Assembly: GCA_902781705.1 (NCBI GenBank)
Contig: CACZKE010000016.1
Coordinates: 38,944-102,943, forward strand
DNA length: 64,000 bases
Direction of reading: 5' to 3'
Source: an uncultured Bacteroidia bacterium
GTDB lineage: Bacteria > Bacteroidota > Bacteroidia > Bacteroidales > UBA932
The translations under genes and the position numbers were made by a program. Shown in pieces: positions 33,605-42,530 of the stretch. The notes beneath the pieces were generated by a model, which worked only from the letters and a program-made list of their open reading frames with translations, had not been told where the DNA came from and did not search any database. Each line of letters starts with the position of its first letter. Position 1 is the stretch's first letter.

Positions 33605-35773
33605 ATGAGTACGACGAAGAAAAAGGGACAGTCCGAGATCAAGGACAAGATCGAGAACCGCGACCGCATCCACATCGTGATGACGGCCCTGACGATGCTG
33701 TTCATCATCCTGTCCGTGGGGATCATCGCCTGCATCGTACACATCCAGGCCACGTTCCGGGTGGACCCGAGAGTCGTGAACATCTTCCGGCCCCGTCCCG
33801 ACAAATACATCGAAGAGCCCAAGCGGGGCCGCATCCTCGCCGAGGACGGCCGCCCGCTCGCCATCACGACGCCCCTGTACAACATCTACATGGACTGCAC
33901 CGTCCGCAAGGACGAATTCCTGGAGATGGACCGCAAGGAAGCCCGCCGCATCCAGCGCATCAAGGAAAAGGGCGAAGAGGCCCCCGCTCCCCAGTACAAG
34001 GGTGCGAAGGCCGAGCAGCAGTGGCAGGAGAAGGCGCGGGAACTTTCCGCCGGACTGGCCCGCCTGTTCCCGAACAAGTCCGCCGAGCAGTATTTCAAGG
34101 AGATCCTCGCCGGCCGGGAAGGGGGCAAGAAGCACATGCTCATCCGCCGGAACGTAAGCCACGCCACGCTGAACCAACTCAAGGAACTCCCGCTCTTCAA
34201 CGAAGGCGGCTACAAGGGCGGACTCATCGCCGAGCAGCATGACGAACGCCTCTACCCGTACGACACCCTTGCCCGGCGCGTCATCGGCTATGTCCGCGAG
34301 CAGGGCCGCATCGGCATCGAAGGCACCTACGACTACGAACTCCATGGCCAGGAAGGCGTCCAGTGGCGCCGCGTCACCGACGACCGCAAGTATATCCGCG
34401 ACTTCGACAGTACCGCCGTCAAGGCCGTGGACGGGAACGACGTGCGGACCACCCTGAACATCGACTTCCAGGACATCGCCGACCGGGCCCTCCGCCGCCA
34501 GATCGCCGACGACCCGCAGATCCGGGCCGGCATCGTGGTCCTGATGGAGGCGAAGACCGGAGCCATCCGCGCGATGGTGAACCTGTCCCGGGACACCATC
34601 CCCGGCTCCAAACTCTGGGAACGGGACAACCTCGTCCTCAAGGAAGTGGGCGAACAGGGCTCGGTCATGAAGACCGTCACCCTCCTCTCCCTGGTGGAAG
34701 ACGGCCACGTGAAATCGCTGGAGGAGACCATCCCCACGAACCACGGTGTTGTTCCCGGTTACAACCAGGATGTCCATATCCTTGACTACGAACGCATTAG
34801 CGGACGCAGCGAAATTACGGTCAAGCACGGTTTCGAGATTTCCTCGAACTACGTGTTCACCTATCTCCCGGAGAAGTTCTACGGAGAGAACCCGCAGGAA
34901 TTCTTCGACCATATCTACGCCTACCGCCTCGGGGAGAAGTTCGACTTCGACCTGGACGGCCTCGGAACGCCGGTGGTGAACCGGCCTGGCACCCCGGGCT
35001 GGAGCCGCACCACCCTGGGCACGACGGCCTACGGCTACGGCATGTCCGTAACGCCCCTCCACGTCGCCACCTTCTACAACGCCATCGCGAACAAGGGCCG
35101 GATGATGAAGCCCTACCTCGTGGAGAGCATCGAGAAGGACGGGAAGGTGGTCCGCCAGTACGGACCGTCGGTGTTGAACAACATCTGCACCCGGGCCACC
35201 GCCGACACCGTCACCCGCGCCCTCAAGGCCGTGGTCGACGACGGTACGGCCAAACGCCTCAAGGACGCGAAACTCTCCGTCGCCGGCAAGACGGGCACGG
35301 CCCAGGTCGTCCTTACCCCGAAGGAGCGCAAAGGCAGCACCGACCCGTATCACGATCCTTCGGGCCGCAAGAAGAACCAGGGCACCTTCGTCGGGTTCTT
35401 CCCGGCCGACGACCCCAAGTACACCATCCTCGTGACCGTGTACTCCTACCTCTCCGGCATGAGTTTCTACGGCGGCACCAAGCCGGCGATGGCCGTGCGC
35501 GAGATCGTGGACAACATCTACGCCATCGACGACTCCTGGTCCGGCCATGTCACGAGCACCGGTACCCTCCCCCAGATGGTGCAGGAACAGGCCGATACCG
35601 ACGGCACCACCGTCCCCGACCTCAAGGGTTTCGTCCTGGCCGACGCCCTGTATGCCGTGGAGAATGCGGGCTGGAAATGCGCCTATGAGGGTTCCGGCCA
35701 TGTGACGGCCCAATCCCCCGCCCCGGGGAAGGCCCTGAAGAAAGGGGAAACCATCCGACTTACTTTGAAATGA
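33605..35773 (+). CDS. ftsI: Septal peptidoglycan transpeptidase (FtsI/PBP3-like) with PASTA domain
   Basis: A 722-residue class B penicillin-binding protein with an N-terminal membrane helix (~22-45). The transpeptidase domain carries the three active-site motifs SVMK (GEQGSVMKTVT), SSN (FEISSNYVF) and KTG (VAGKTGTAQ). A single PASTA domain closes the protein (~665-722: TTVPDLKGFVLADALYAVENAGW). It cross-links septal peptidoglycan with FtsW. GTG at 33602 is one codon upstream in frame; ATG 33605 is chosen because it follows the ftsL stop directly. It overlaps murE by 4 bases. Confidence 0.93.
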   Translation: MSTTKKKGQSEIKDKIENRDRIHIVMTALTMLFIILSVGIIACIVHIQATFRVDPRVVNIFRPRPDKYIEEPKRGRILAEDGRPLAITTPLYNIYMDCTVRKDEFLEMDRKEARRIQRIKEKGEEAPAPQYKGAKAEQQWQEKARELSAGLARLFPNKSAEQYFKEILAGREGGKKHMLIRRNVSHATLNQLKELPLFNEGGYKGGLIAEQHDERLYPYDTLARRVIGYVREQGRIGIEGTYDYELHGQEGVQWRRVTDDRKYIRDFDSTAVKAVDGNDVRTTLNIDFQDIADRALRRQIADDPQIRAGIVVLMEAKTGAIRAMVNLSRDTIPGSKLWERDNLVLKEVGEQGSVMKTVTLLSLVEDGHVKSLEETIPTNHGVVPGYNQDVHILDYERISGRSEITVKHGFEISSNYVFTYLPEKFYGENPQEFFDHIYAYRLGEKFDFDLDGLGTPVVNRPGTPGWSRTTLGTTAYGYGMSVTPLHVATFYNAIANKGRMMKPYLVESIEKDGKVVRQYGPSVLNNICTRATADTVTRALKAVVDDGTAKRLKDAKLSVAGKTGTAQVVLTPKERKGSTDPYHDPSGRKKNQGTFVGFFPADDPKYTILVTVYSYLSGMSFYGGTKPAMAVREIVDNIYAIDDSWSGHVTSTGTLPQMVQEQADTDGTTVPDLKGFVLADALYAVENAGWKCAYEGSGHVTAQSPAPGKALKKGETIRLTLK

Positions 35774-37317
35774 AACTGAAAGACATCATACGGAATATCG
35801 ACCCGGTCGAGGTCCTCGGATCCCTGGACACGGAGATCACCGCCATCACCTGCGACTCCCGCGAGGTGACGCCCGGCTCCCTCTTCATCGCCGTGAAGGG
35901 CTTCGCCTCCGACGGGCATAAATACATTCCTTCAGCCCTGGAAAAGGGTGCGGTGGCGGTGATCTGCGAAGACGGAGATTTCTCCACGCGGCCTTCGGCC
36001 TTGGTCGAAATGACAGAGGTTAAGGAGACAGCCTCAGTCGAGATGACAGGTCCTGTCATTTCGAGCGAAGCGAAGCGGAGTCGAGAAATCTCCTGGGTGA
36101 AGGTGCAGAACAGCCGGCACGCGGTGGCGATGGCGGCGGATGCGTTCTACGGGCATCCGTCCGGGAAACTGTCGCTGGTGGGGATCACCGGGACGAACGG
36201 GAAGACGACGACCGTCACCCTGCTGTACCGCCTGTTCAAGGCCATGGGGCATCCGTCGGGCCTGCTGTCCACCATCGCCAACTATGTGGACGACAAGCGG
36301 TTGGAGACTGCCAACACGACCGCCGACCCCATCACCATCAACCGTCTCCTCGCGGAGATGGTCGATGCCGGATGCAGTTACTGCTTCATGGAAGTGAGTT
36401 CGATCGGCGTGGAGCAGGAACGCGTGGCCGGCCTGCAGTTCGCCGCCGGCATCTTTTCCAACCTTACTCACGACCACCTGGACTACCACAAGACCTTCGC
36501 CGAGTATCTCCGCTGCAAGAAACTGTTCTTCGACAACCTTCCGAAGGAGGCATACGCCATCATCAACGTGGATGACAAGAACGGCCCCGTCATGGTCCAG
36601 AACACCGCCGCGAAGGTGGTCACCTACGCCTGCAAGCGCCTGGCGGACCACACTGCCCGGATCCTCGAGCAGAGTTTCGAGGGCATGCTCCTGAAGATCG
36701 ACGGGAAAGAGACCTGGACCCGCCTCGTGGGCGCGCACAACGCCTATAACCTCCTTGCCATCTACACGACGGCCGTCTGCCTCGGCGCTCCGGTCGATGA
36801 GGTGCTCGTCGCCCTGTCGAACCTCGCTTCCGCCCCCGGACGGCTGGAGAACATCCGCGGTCCGAGGGACCTCGCCGTCATCATCGACTATGCCCATACC
36901 CCCGACGCCCTGGAGAACGTCCTCACGACCCTGCGCGACGTCGCTCCGGAGCGGCAGTTGATCTGCCTGTTCGGCTGCGGCGGCGACCGCGACAAGACCA
37001 AGCGCCCCGAGATGGCGCAGGTGGCCGCCCGCCTCGCCGACCGGCTCGTCGTCACCTCCGACAACTGCCGGACCGAGGATCCCGAGGCCATCATCCGCGA
37101 CATCCGCGCCGGCCTGGACTGGGACGGCGTCGCCAAGTCCCTGTTCATCACGGACCGCCGCGAGGCCATCCGGACCGCCATCCTGACGGCCCCGGAAGGC
37201 GCCACGATCCTCCTCGCCGGCAAGGGCCACGAGGACTACCAGATTATCGGCCACGAGAAACTGCATTTTGACGAAAAAGAGATTGTACTGGAAACCTTCA
37301 AACTGATCCTGAAATGA
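35770..37317 (+). CDS. murE: UDP-MurNAc-tripeptide synthetase MurE with repeat insertion
   Basis: A 515-residue Mur ligase that adds the third amino acid to UDP-MurNAc-L-Ala-D-Glu. ATP-binding GITGTNGKTTT is near residue 138; NTTADP and LTHDHLDYH follow. Residues ~69-107 (DFSTRPSALVEMTE ... SREI) come from an inserted palindromic repeat and interrupt the N-terminal domain just before WVKVQNSRHAVA. The amino-acid selectivity motif, DNPR in diaminopimelate-adding MurE, reads DNCR at residues 431-434, so meso-diaminopimelate is likely but one position deviates. The rest is conserved and the gene lies mid-operon, so it must be functional. Confidence 0.92.
   Translation: MKLKDIIRNIDPVEVLGSLDTEITAITCDSREVTPGSLFIAVKGFASDGHKYIPSALEKGAVAVICEDGDFSTRPSALVEMTEVKETASVEMTGPVISSEAKRSREISWVKVQNSRHAVAMAADAFYGHPSGKLSLVGITGTNGKTTTVTLLYRLFKAMGHPSGLLSTIANYVDDKRLETANTTADPITINRLLAEMVDAGCSYCFMEVSSIGVEQERVAGLQFAAGIFSNLTHDHLDYHKTFAEYLRCKKLFFDNLPKEAYAIINVDDKNGPVMVQNTAAKVVTYACKRLADHTARILEQSFEGMLLKIDGKETWTRLVGAHNAYNLLAIYTTAVCLGAPVDEVLVALSNLASAPGRLENIRGPRDLAVIIDYAHTPDALENVLTTLRDVAPERQLICLFGCGGDRDKTKRPEMAQVAARLADRLVVTSDNCRTEDPEAIIRDIRAGLDWDGVAKSLFITDRREAIRTAILTAPEGATILLAGKGHEDYQIIGHEKLHFDEKEIVLETFKLILK
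35976..36091. repeat. Palindromic repeat element inside murE
   Basis: A 116-bp element from AGATTTCTC (35976-35984) to GAGAAATCT (36083-36091), in frame with murE. The translated start DFSTRPSALVEMTE parallels the DFSTPPS...EMTE peptides in the MurU-like and AmgK-RapZ genes. Confidence 0.9.
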
Positions 37318-38624
37318 TTTATCACCTGTTCCAATACCTGGAGAATGCGGGGGTGGACATCCCCGGCATGGGACTGATGCACTACCTGTCCTTCCGGGCC
37401 ATGATGGCCACGGTGGCGGCCGTGCTGTTCGCCCTCATCGCCGGCAAGCGCATCATCCTCCAGCTGCAGCGCCACCAGATCGGCGAAACCGTCCGCGACC
37501 TGGGCCTGCAGGGCCAGATCGAAAAGAAAGGCACCCCGACGATGGGCGGTGTCATCATCATCCTCTCCGTCCTCGTGGGCGTCCTCCTGTTCTGCGACCT
37601 GACGAACATCTACGTGATCCTCCTGCTCGTCAGCACCGTCTGGTGCGGCGCCCTGGGCTTCACGGACGATTACATCAAGGTCTTCAAGCACAACAAGGAA
37701 GGACTCTCGGAGAAGGCGAAACTCCTCGGACAGGTGGGCCTCGGCTTCATCGTCGCCATCACCGTGTGGCTGAGCCCGGACATCGTCGTGCGTGAAAAGG
37801 TCGCCGATCCCGGCATCGAAGTCATCACCGACGATTCCGAGCGCGACGTCAATACCGAGACGCAGGTCACTTCGGGCCGTTACCAGGAAGAGGACGTGGT
37901 GAAGTCCACCAAGACCACCATCCCCTTCGTCAAGAACCATGAGTTCGACTACCGCTGGCTTTCCCCGTTCAAGGGCGCCTGGGGCTGGTATGCGAAATGG
38001 GCCATCTACGTGCTGATGATCGTCCTCGTGATCACGGCCTGCTCCAACGGCACGAACCTCACCGACGGCCTGGACGGCCTCGCGGCGGGAACGTCGGCCA
38101 TCGTGGGTGTGGTGCTGGGCATCCTGGCCTGGCTGGGAGGTAACCTCATCGACTCCAACTACCTGAACATCATGTACATCCCCGGATCCGGAGAGATCGC
38201 CATCTTCATGTCCGCCTTCGTGGGCGCGCTCATCGGCTTCCTCTGGTACAACTCCTATCCGGCCCAGGTGTTCATGGGCGATACGGGGAGTCTTACCATC
38301 GGCGGCATCATCGGCGTCACCGCCGTCCTGATCCGCAAGGAACTCCTCCTCCCCCTGCTGTGCGGCATCTTCTTCGTGGAGAGCCTCTCGGTCCTGCTGC
38401 AGCGGGGTTATTTCAAGTGGACGCGGAAAAAGTACGGTGAAGGCCGCCGCATCTGGTCCATGACCCCGCTCCACCACCATTTCCAGGACAAGAAACAGGT
38501 CCCGGGACAGGTCCTGATTCCCAAACCCGTCCCCCCGCAGCACGAAGCGAAGATTACCGCCCGCTTCTGGATCGTGGGTATCATCCTGGCGGTTTCCACC
38601 CTGGCATTACTGAAGATCAGATAG
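37314..38624 (+). CDS. mraY: Phospho-MurNAc-pentapeptide-transferase MraY
   Basis: A 436-residue polytopic enzyme that transfers phospho-MurNAc-pentapeptide to undecaprenyl phosphate to form lipid I. Signatures are KKGTPTMGGVII, GFTDDYIKV, NGTNLTDGLDGLAAG, FMGDTGSL and MTPLHHHF. A hydrophilic insert (~160-205) makes it longer than the ~360-residue E. coli enzyme, as is common in Bacteroidota. It overlaps murE by 4 bases. Confidence 0.95.
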   Translation: MIYHLFQYLENAGVDIPGMGLMHYLSFRAMMATVAAVLFALIAGKRIILQLQRHQIGETVRDLGLQGQIEKKGTPTMGGVIIILSVLVGVLLFCDLTNIYVILLLVSTVWCGALGFTDDYIKVFKHNKEGLSEKAKLLGQVGLGFIVAITVWLSPDIVVREKVADPGIEVITDDSERDVNTETQVTSGRYQEEDVVKSTKTTIPFVKNHEFDYRWLSPFKGAWGWYAKWAIYVLMIVLVITACSNGTNLTDGLDGLAAGTSAIVGVVLGILAWLGGNLIDSNYLNIMYIPGSGEIAIFMSAFVGALIGFLWYNSYPAQVFMGDTGSLTIGGIIGVTAVLIRKELLLPLLCGIFFVESLSVLLQRGYFKWTRKKYGEGRRIWSMTPLHHHFQDKKQVPGQVLIPKPVPPQHEAKITARFWIVGIILAVSTLALLKIR

Positions 38625-38628
38625 GATT

Positions 38629-39969
38629 ATGGCAAGAATCGTCGTTCTGGGCGGCGCCGAAAGCGGAGTAGGCGCAGCCGTATTGGCAAAAGTGAAAGGC
38701 AACGATGTCTTCCTCTCCGACAAGGGGAAGATCAAGGAGGAGTATGCGTCCATGCTCCGGAAGTGGGACATTCCCTTCGAGGAAGGCCATCACACGGAGG
38801 AACTCATCCTCAACGCCGACGAGGTCGTCAAGTCCCCCGGCATCCCGGGCACCGTGCCCATGGTGCAGAAACTCCGGGACCAGGGCACGCACATCGTGTC
38901 CGAGATCGAGTTCGCGAGCCGCTACGACTCCGCGAAGAAGATCTGCATCACCGGTTCCAACGGAAAGACCACGACGACGTCCCTGATCTACTACCTGCTG
39001 AAGAACGCCGGCCTGAACGTGGGCCTGGGCGGCAACATCGGCAAGTCCTACGCGTATCAGGTAGCGACCGAGCACTTTGACTACTACGTCCTGGAAATCA
39101 GCAGTTTCCAACTGGACGACGTGTATGATTTCAAGCCCGACATCGCCATCATCACGAACATCACCCCGGACCATCTGGACCGTTACGACCACAAGATGGA
39201 GAACTACGTGGCGGCGAAGTTCAACATCACCAAGAACCTCACCCCGGAAGACTGCTTCATCTTCGACTCCGACGACGACATCACCATCGGCCACCTGGAC
39301 AACATCATCCTCCGCTGCAAGATGCTGCCGTTCTCCCAGAAGAAGGAAGTGAAGGAGGGCGCCTTCCTCCGGGACGACAGGATCGTCCTCCGCTACGAGA
39401 AGGAGGAGACCGACCTGTACCTCCAGGAACTCGCCCTGGGCGGGAAGCACAACATCTACAACTCGATGGCCGCCGCCCTCGCGGCGAAGGCCACGGGCAT
39501 CGACAACGAGGTGATCCGCAACTCCCTCGCCACCTTCCAGCCCATCGAGCACCGCTTGGAGCCCGTCCTTTCGATCAAGGACGTGCTGTACATCAACGAC
39601 TCCAAGGCCACCAACGTCGACTCGGCCTGGTATGCCCTCGAGTGCCAGAAGAAGCCCGTGGTGTGGATCCTGGGCGGTACCGACAAGGGAAACGACTACT
39701 CCGTCCTGAACGACCTCGTCCGCGAGAAGGTCAAGGCCATCGTGTGCCTCGGGGTGGACAACGCGAAGATCCACGCCGCCTTCGAAGACATGGTGGGCAG
39801 CGACCACATTACTGACGCACTCTCCGCCGAGGAGGCCGTCCGCAAGGCGTCCAAGTTCGCCGCGCCGGGGGACGTAGTGCTCCTCTCCCCCTGCTGCGCC
39901 AGTTTCGACCTGTTCAAGAATTACGAGGACCGCGGACAGCAGTTCAAGGCGGCCGTCAGGAGCCTGTAG
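38629..39969 (+). CDS. murD: UDP-MurNAc-L-alanine--D-glutamate ligase MurD
   Basis: A 446-residue cytosolic Mur ligase. It begins with the Rossmann segment IVVLGGAESGVGAAVLA, has the ATP loop ITGSNGKTTTTSLI, NITPDHLDRYD, HNIYNSMAAALAA and the C-terminal segment INDSKATNVDSAWYAL. It adds D-glutamate to UDP-MurNAc-L-Ala. It sits between mraY and ftsW with short spacers. Confidence 0.95.
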   Translation: MARIVVLGGAESGVGAAVLAKVKGNDVFLSDKGKIKEEYASMLRKWDIPFEEGHHTEELILNADEVVKSPGIPGTVPMVQKLRDQGTHIVSEIEFASRYDSAKKICITGSNGKTTTTSLIYYLLKNAGLNVGLGGNIGKSYAYQVATEHFDYYVLEISSFQLDDVYDFKPDIAIITNITPDHLDRYDHKMENYVAAKFNITKNLTPEDCFIFDSDDDITIGHLDNIILRCKMLPFSQKKEVKEGAFLRDDRIVLRYEKEETDLYLQELALGGKHNIYNSMAAALAAKATGIDNEVIRNSLATFQPIEHRLEPVLSIKDVLYINDSKATNVDSAWYALECQKKPVVWILGGTDKGNDYSVLNDLVREKVKAIVCLGVDNAKIHAAFEDMVGSDHITDALSAEEAVRKASKFAAPGDVVLLSPCCASFDLFKNYEDRGQQFKAAVRSL

Positions 39970-39978
39970 AATCTGAAT

Positions 39979-41376
39979 ATGGGAAAGGAAAAGAAAAAAC
40001 GGTTTAACATTTGGAACTGGATGGAAGGGTTCCGGGGGGACAAGGTCATTCTGATCGTGGCCCTGCTGCTGATGCTCACTTCCGTCATTTCCGTGTTCTC
40101 CTCCACGCCGCTGCTGGCCCTGGAGCGGGGCATCGACCGGATCAGCATCATGACCTCGCAACTGAAGGTCGTGCTCGTCGGGGTGGTCGTGATCCTGCTC
40201 CTGTATATCTTCGGGAAGAGCAAGGCCTACCGGATGGTGGGGAAATACGGCTTCTTCCTGTCCCTTGCGATGCTCGTCATCCTGGTGGGCAACCTGCACC
40301 TCGGGATCATCGAGGCGGGCGAGATCAACGGCGCCCGGCGCATCATCAAGGTCTTCGGGAAACAACTCCATGTCTATGAGTTCGTGAAGGTGTTCATGGT
40401 CCTGTATCTTGCCTGGGCGCTGGACGCGTACAAGCGCGGGGAATTCCGCCTGACCCGGTGGATCGCGGGACGGTATCCCAAGATCGCGGGCATCGACACG
40501 CCCATGGGCCAGAAGGTCTTCTATATCTATTTGCCTACCCTCATCACGGTCGTCCTCGTCATGACGGGATCCAATTCTTCGGCCCTGTTCATCGGTCTGG
40601 TACTCCTGCTGATCATCCTCATCGGCGGTGTGCGGTTCATGGACCTCGTGGCTTTCGGCCTCGTGGGTCTGGTGGGGATCGGTATCGTATTCGGAGCGCA
40701 CAAGGCGGGCCTGCTGAAGAACAACCGCATCGACACAGCCATCAGCCGCATCACCAATGATGACGAAGCGACGATGGACATCCTCCTTTCCTCCCGGCCC
40801 GGATCGCCCGAGTACGAGGCGGCGCGGGACGAACTCAAGCAGCCCATCGGAGCCCAACTGGCCATCCAGGAAGGCGGACTCTTCGGCAAGGGCATCGGCA
40901 ACAGCACCCAGAAATACACGGTTCCGGTCATCTTCGGAGACTACATGTTCAGTTTCCTCGTCGAGGAGACGGGCATCATCGGGGCCATCCTCATCATCCT
41001 CCTGTATTTCAGTCTCCTGGCGCGCGGAACGACCGTGGCGAAGGACTGCGACGACTACTTTGACAAGATCACGGTGGCGGGCCTCACCATCCTCATCACC
41101 GGCCAGGCCTTCATGCACATGATGGTGAACGTCCATTTCCCGCTGATTCCCCAGACCGGACAGACCCTGCCCCTGGTGAGCCATGGAACGACCTCCTTCC
41201 TGGTGTTCAGCGCCGTCTTCGGCATACTCCTGTCCATCAGCCGGGAGACCTGGCTCAAGATGCGGCAGCGGGAGGACAACGCCATTTCCATCATCGAACA
41301 CGAACCCGACGAAATCGAATCCCGGCTGGGCGACCTGGACGTCCTCGAGACCCGGGAGCAAAACGAAGAGATATGA
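39979..41376 (+). CDS. ftsW: Septal glycosyltransferase FtsW
   Basis: A 465-residue SEDS-family polytopic protein that polymerises glycan strands at the septum with FtsI. The family signature is visible late in the protein (GEETGIIGAILIILLY-type region and PQTGQTLPLVSHGTTSFL), with about ten hydrophobic helices. The C-terminal ~45 residues are a charged cytoplasmic tail. It overlaps murG by 4 bases. Confidence 0.93.
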   Translation: MGKEKKKRFNIWNWMEGFRGDKVILIVALLLMLTSVISVFSSTPLLALERGIDRISIMTSQLKVVLVGVVVILLLYIFGKSKAYRMVGKYGFFLSLAMLVILVGNLHLGIIEAGEINGARRIIKVFGKQLHVYEFVKVFMVLYLAWALDAYKRGEFRLTRWIAGRYPKIAGIDTPMGQKVFYIYLPTLITVVLVMTGSNSSALFIGLVLLLIILIGGVRFMDLVAFGLVGLVGIGIVFGAHKAGLLKNNRIDTAISRITNDDEATMDILLSSRPGSPEYEAARDELKQPIGAQLAIQEGGLFGKGIGNSTQKYTVPVIFGDYMFSFLVEETGIIGAILIILLYFSLLARGTTVAKDCDDYFDKITVAGLTILITGQAFMHMMVNVHFPLIPQTGQTLPLVSHGTTSFLVFSAVFGILLSISRETWLKMRQREDNAISIIEHEPDEIESRLGDLDVLETREQNEEI

Positions 41377-42503
41377 ATTACAGACCGATACGCGCCATCA
41401 TCAGCGGAGGCGGCACGGGAGGGCACATCTTCCCGGCCATCTCCATCGCGAACAAACTGAAAGAACTCAATCCGGAAACGGAGATCCTCTTCGTCGGCGC
41501 CACCGGCAAGATGGAGATGGAGAAGGTCCCTGCTGCGGGGTACAGGATCATCGGCCTCCCCATCGTGGGGATGCAGCGGCAACTGAACCTGAAGAACGTC
41601 GTGAACGACCTCCAGGTGCCTTTCCGGGTCCTGAGGAGCATCTCCCTGGCCCGGAAGATCATCCGTGATTTCAAGCCGGATATCGCCATCGGCGTGGGCG
41701 GTTATGCCAGCGCTCCCCTGCTCTATGCGGCCACCCGGATGAAAGTGCCCACGCTCATCCAGGAACAGAACGGTTTCGCCGGCCTCACGAACAAGATGCT
41801 GGGAAAGAACGTAGGCAGCATCTGCGTCGCCTACGAGGGGATGGAGAAGTTCTTCCCTGCCGACAAGATCGTCCTGAGCGGCAATCCCATCCGGAAGGAG
41901 GTCTCCACGCCCCCGACTCCGGAAATGAAGGCCGAGGCCATGACCTACTACGGACTGGACCCGGAGAAGAAGCATATCTTCATCGTGGGCGGAAGCCTCG
42001 GAAGCGGCACGCTGAACCGGTCCATGAAACGCTGGATCGAGGCGGGCTGCCCCGGCGGCGAAGGCATCGAAATCATCTGGCAGTGCGGACGTTACTACAA
42101 GCAGGGCGTGGATGATTTCATGGCGACGCACCCGGTGAAGGGCATCCGGCACTACGATTTCATCGCCCGGATGGACCTCGCCTATGCGGCGGCGGACATC
42201 GTCATCTCCCGCAGCGGCGCCAGCACAGTCTCCGAACTCTGCGCCATGGAAAAGGCGGCCATCTTCGTTCCTTCCCCGAATGTCGCGGAGGACCACCAGA
42301 CGCACAACGCGATGGCCCTCGTCCGAAAGGACGCCGCCCTGATCGTGAAGGATGCCGATGCACCCGAAAAACTGATGGCCACGGCCACGGCCCTGGTCCA
42401 CGACAGCGAGAAGGTCGCCGCCCTCGGGCGGAATGCCGGGAAGATGGCGCTGCGAGATGCGGCGCAGGTGATTGCCGACGAGGCGTATAAGATTCTTCGC
42501 TAA
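41373..42503 (+). CDS. murG: UDP-GlcNAc transferase MurG
   Basis: A 376-residue GT28 glycosyltransferase that converts lipid I to lipid II on the inner membrane face. The N-terminal glycine-rich SGGGTGGHIFPAISIA, then GVGGYASAP and LIQEQNGFAGLTNK, and C-terminal SRSGASTVSELCAMEKAAIFVPSP match the family. A palindromic-repeat half-unit (42491-42516) covers its stop codon and last codons. Confidence 0.95.
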   Translation: MNYRPIRAIISGGGTGGHIFPAISIANKLKELNPETEILFVGATGKMEMEKVPAAGYRIIGLPIVGMQRQLNLKNVVNDLQVPFRVLRSISLARKIIRDFKPDIAIGVGGYASAPLLYAATRMKVPTLIQEQNGFAGLTNKMLGKNVGSICVAYEGMEKFFPADKIVLSGNPIRKEVSTPPTPEMKAEAMTYYGLDPEKKHIFIVGGSLGSGTLNRSMKRWIEAGCPGGEGIEIIWQCGRYYKQGVDDFMATHPVKGIRHYDFIARMDLAYAAADIVISRSGASTVSELCAMEKAAIFVPSPNVAEDHQTHNAMALVRKDAALIVKDADAPEKLMATATALVHDSEKVAALGRNAGKMALRDAAQVIADEAYKILR

Positions 42504-42516
42504 CGCTCAGAATGAC
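42491..42516. repeat. Palindromic-repeat half-unit over the murG stop codon
   Basis: The sequence from GATTCTTCGCTAACG to CAGAATGAC is the same half-unit as before the dCMP deaminase gene. It provides the final codons and stop (42501-42503) of murG. Confidence 0.7.
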
Positions 42517-42530
42517 AGAATGACAAAAGT

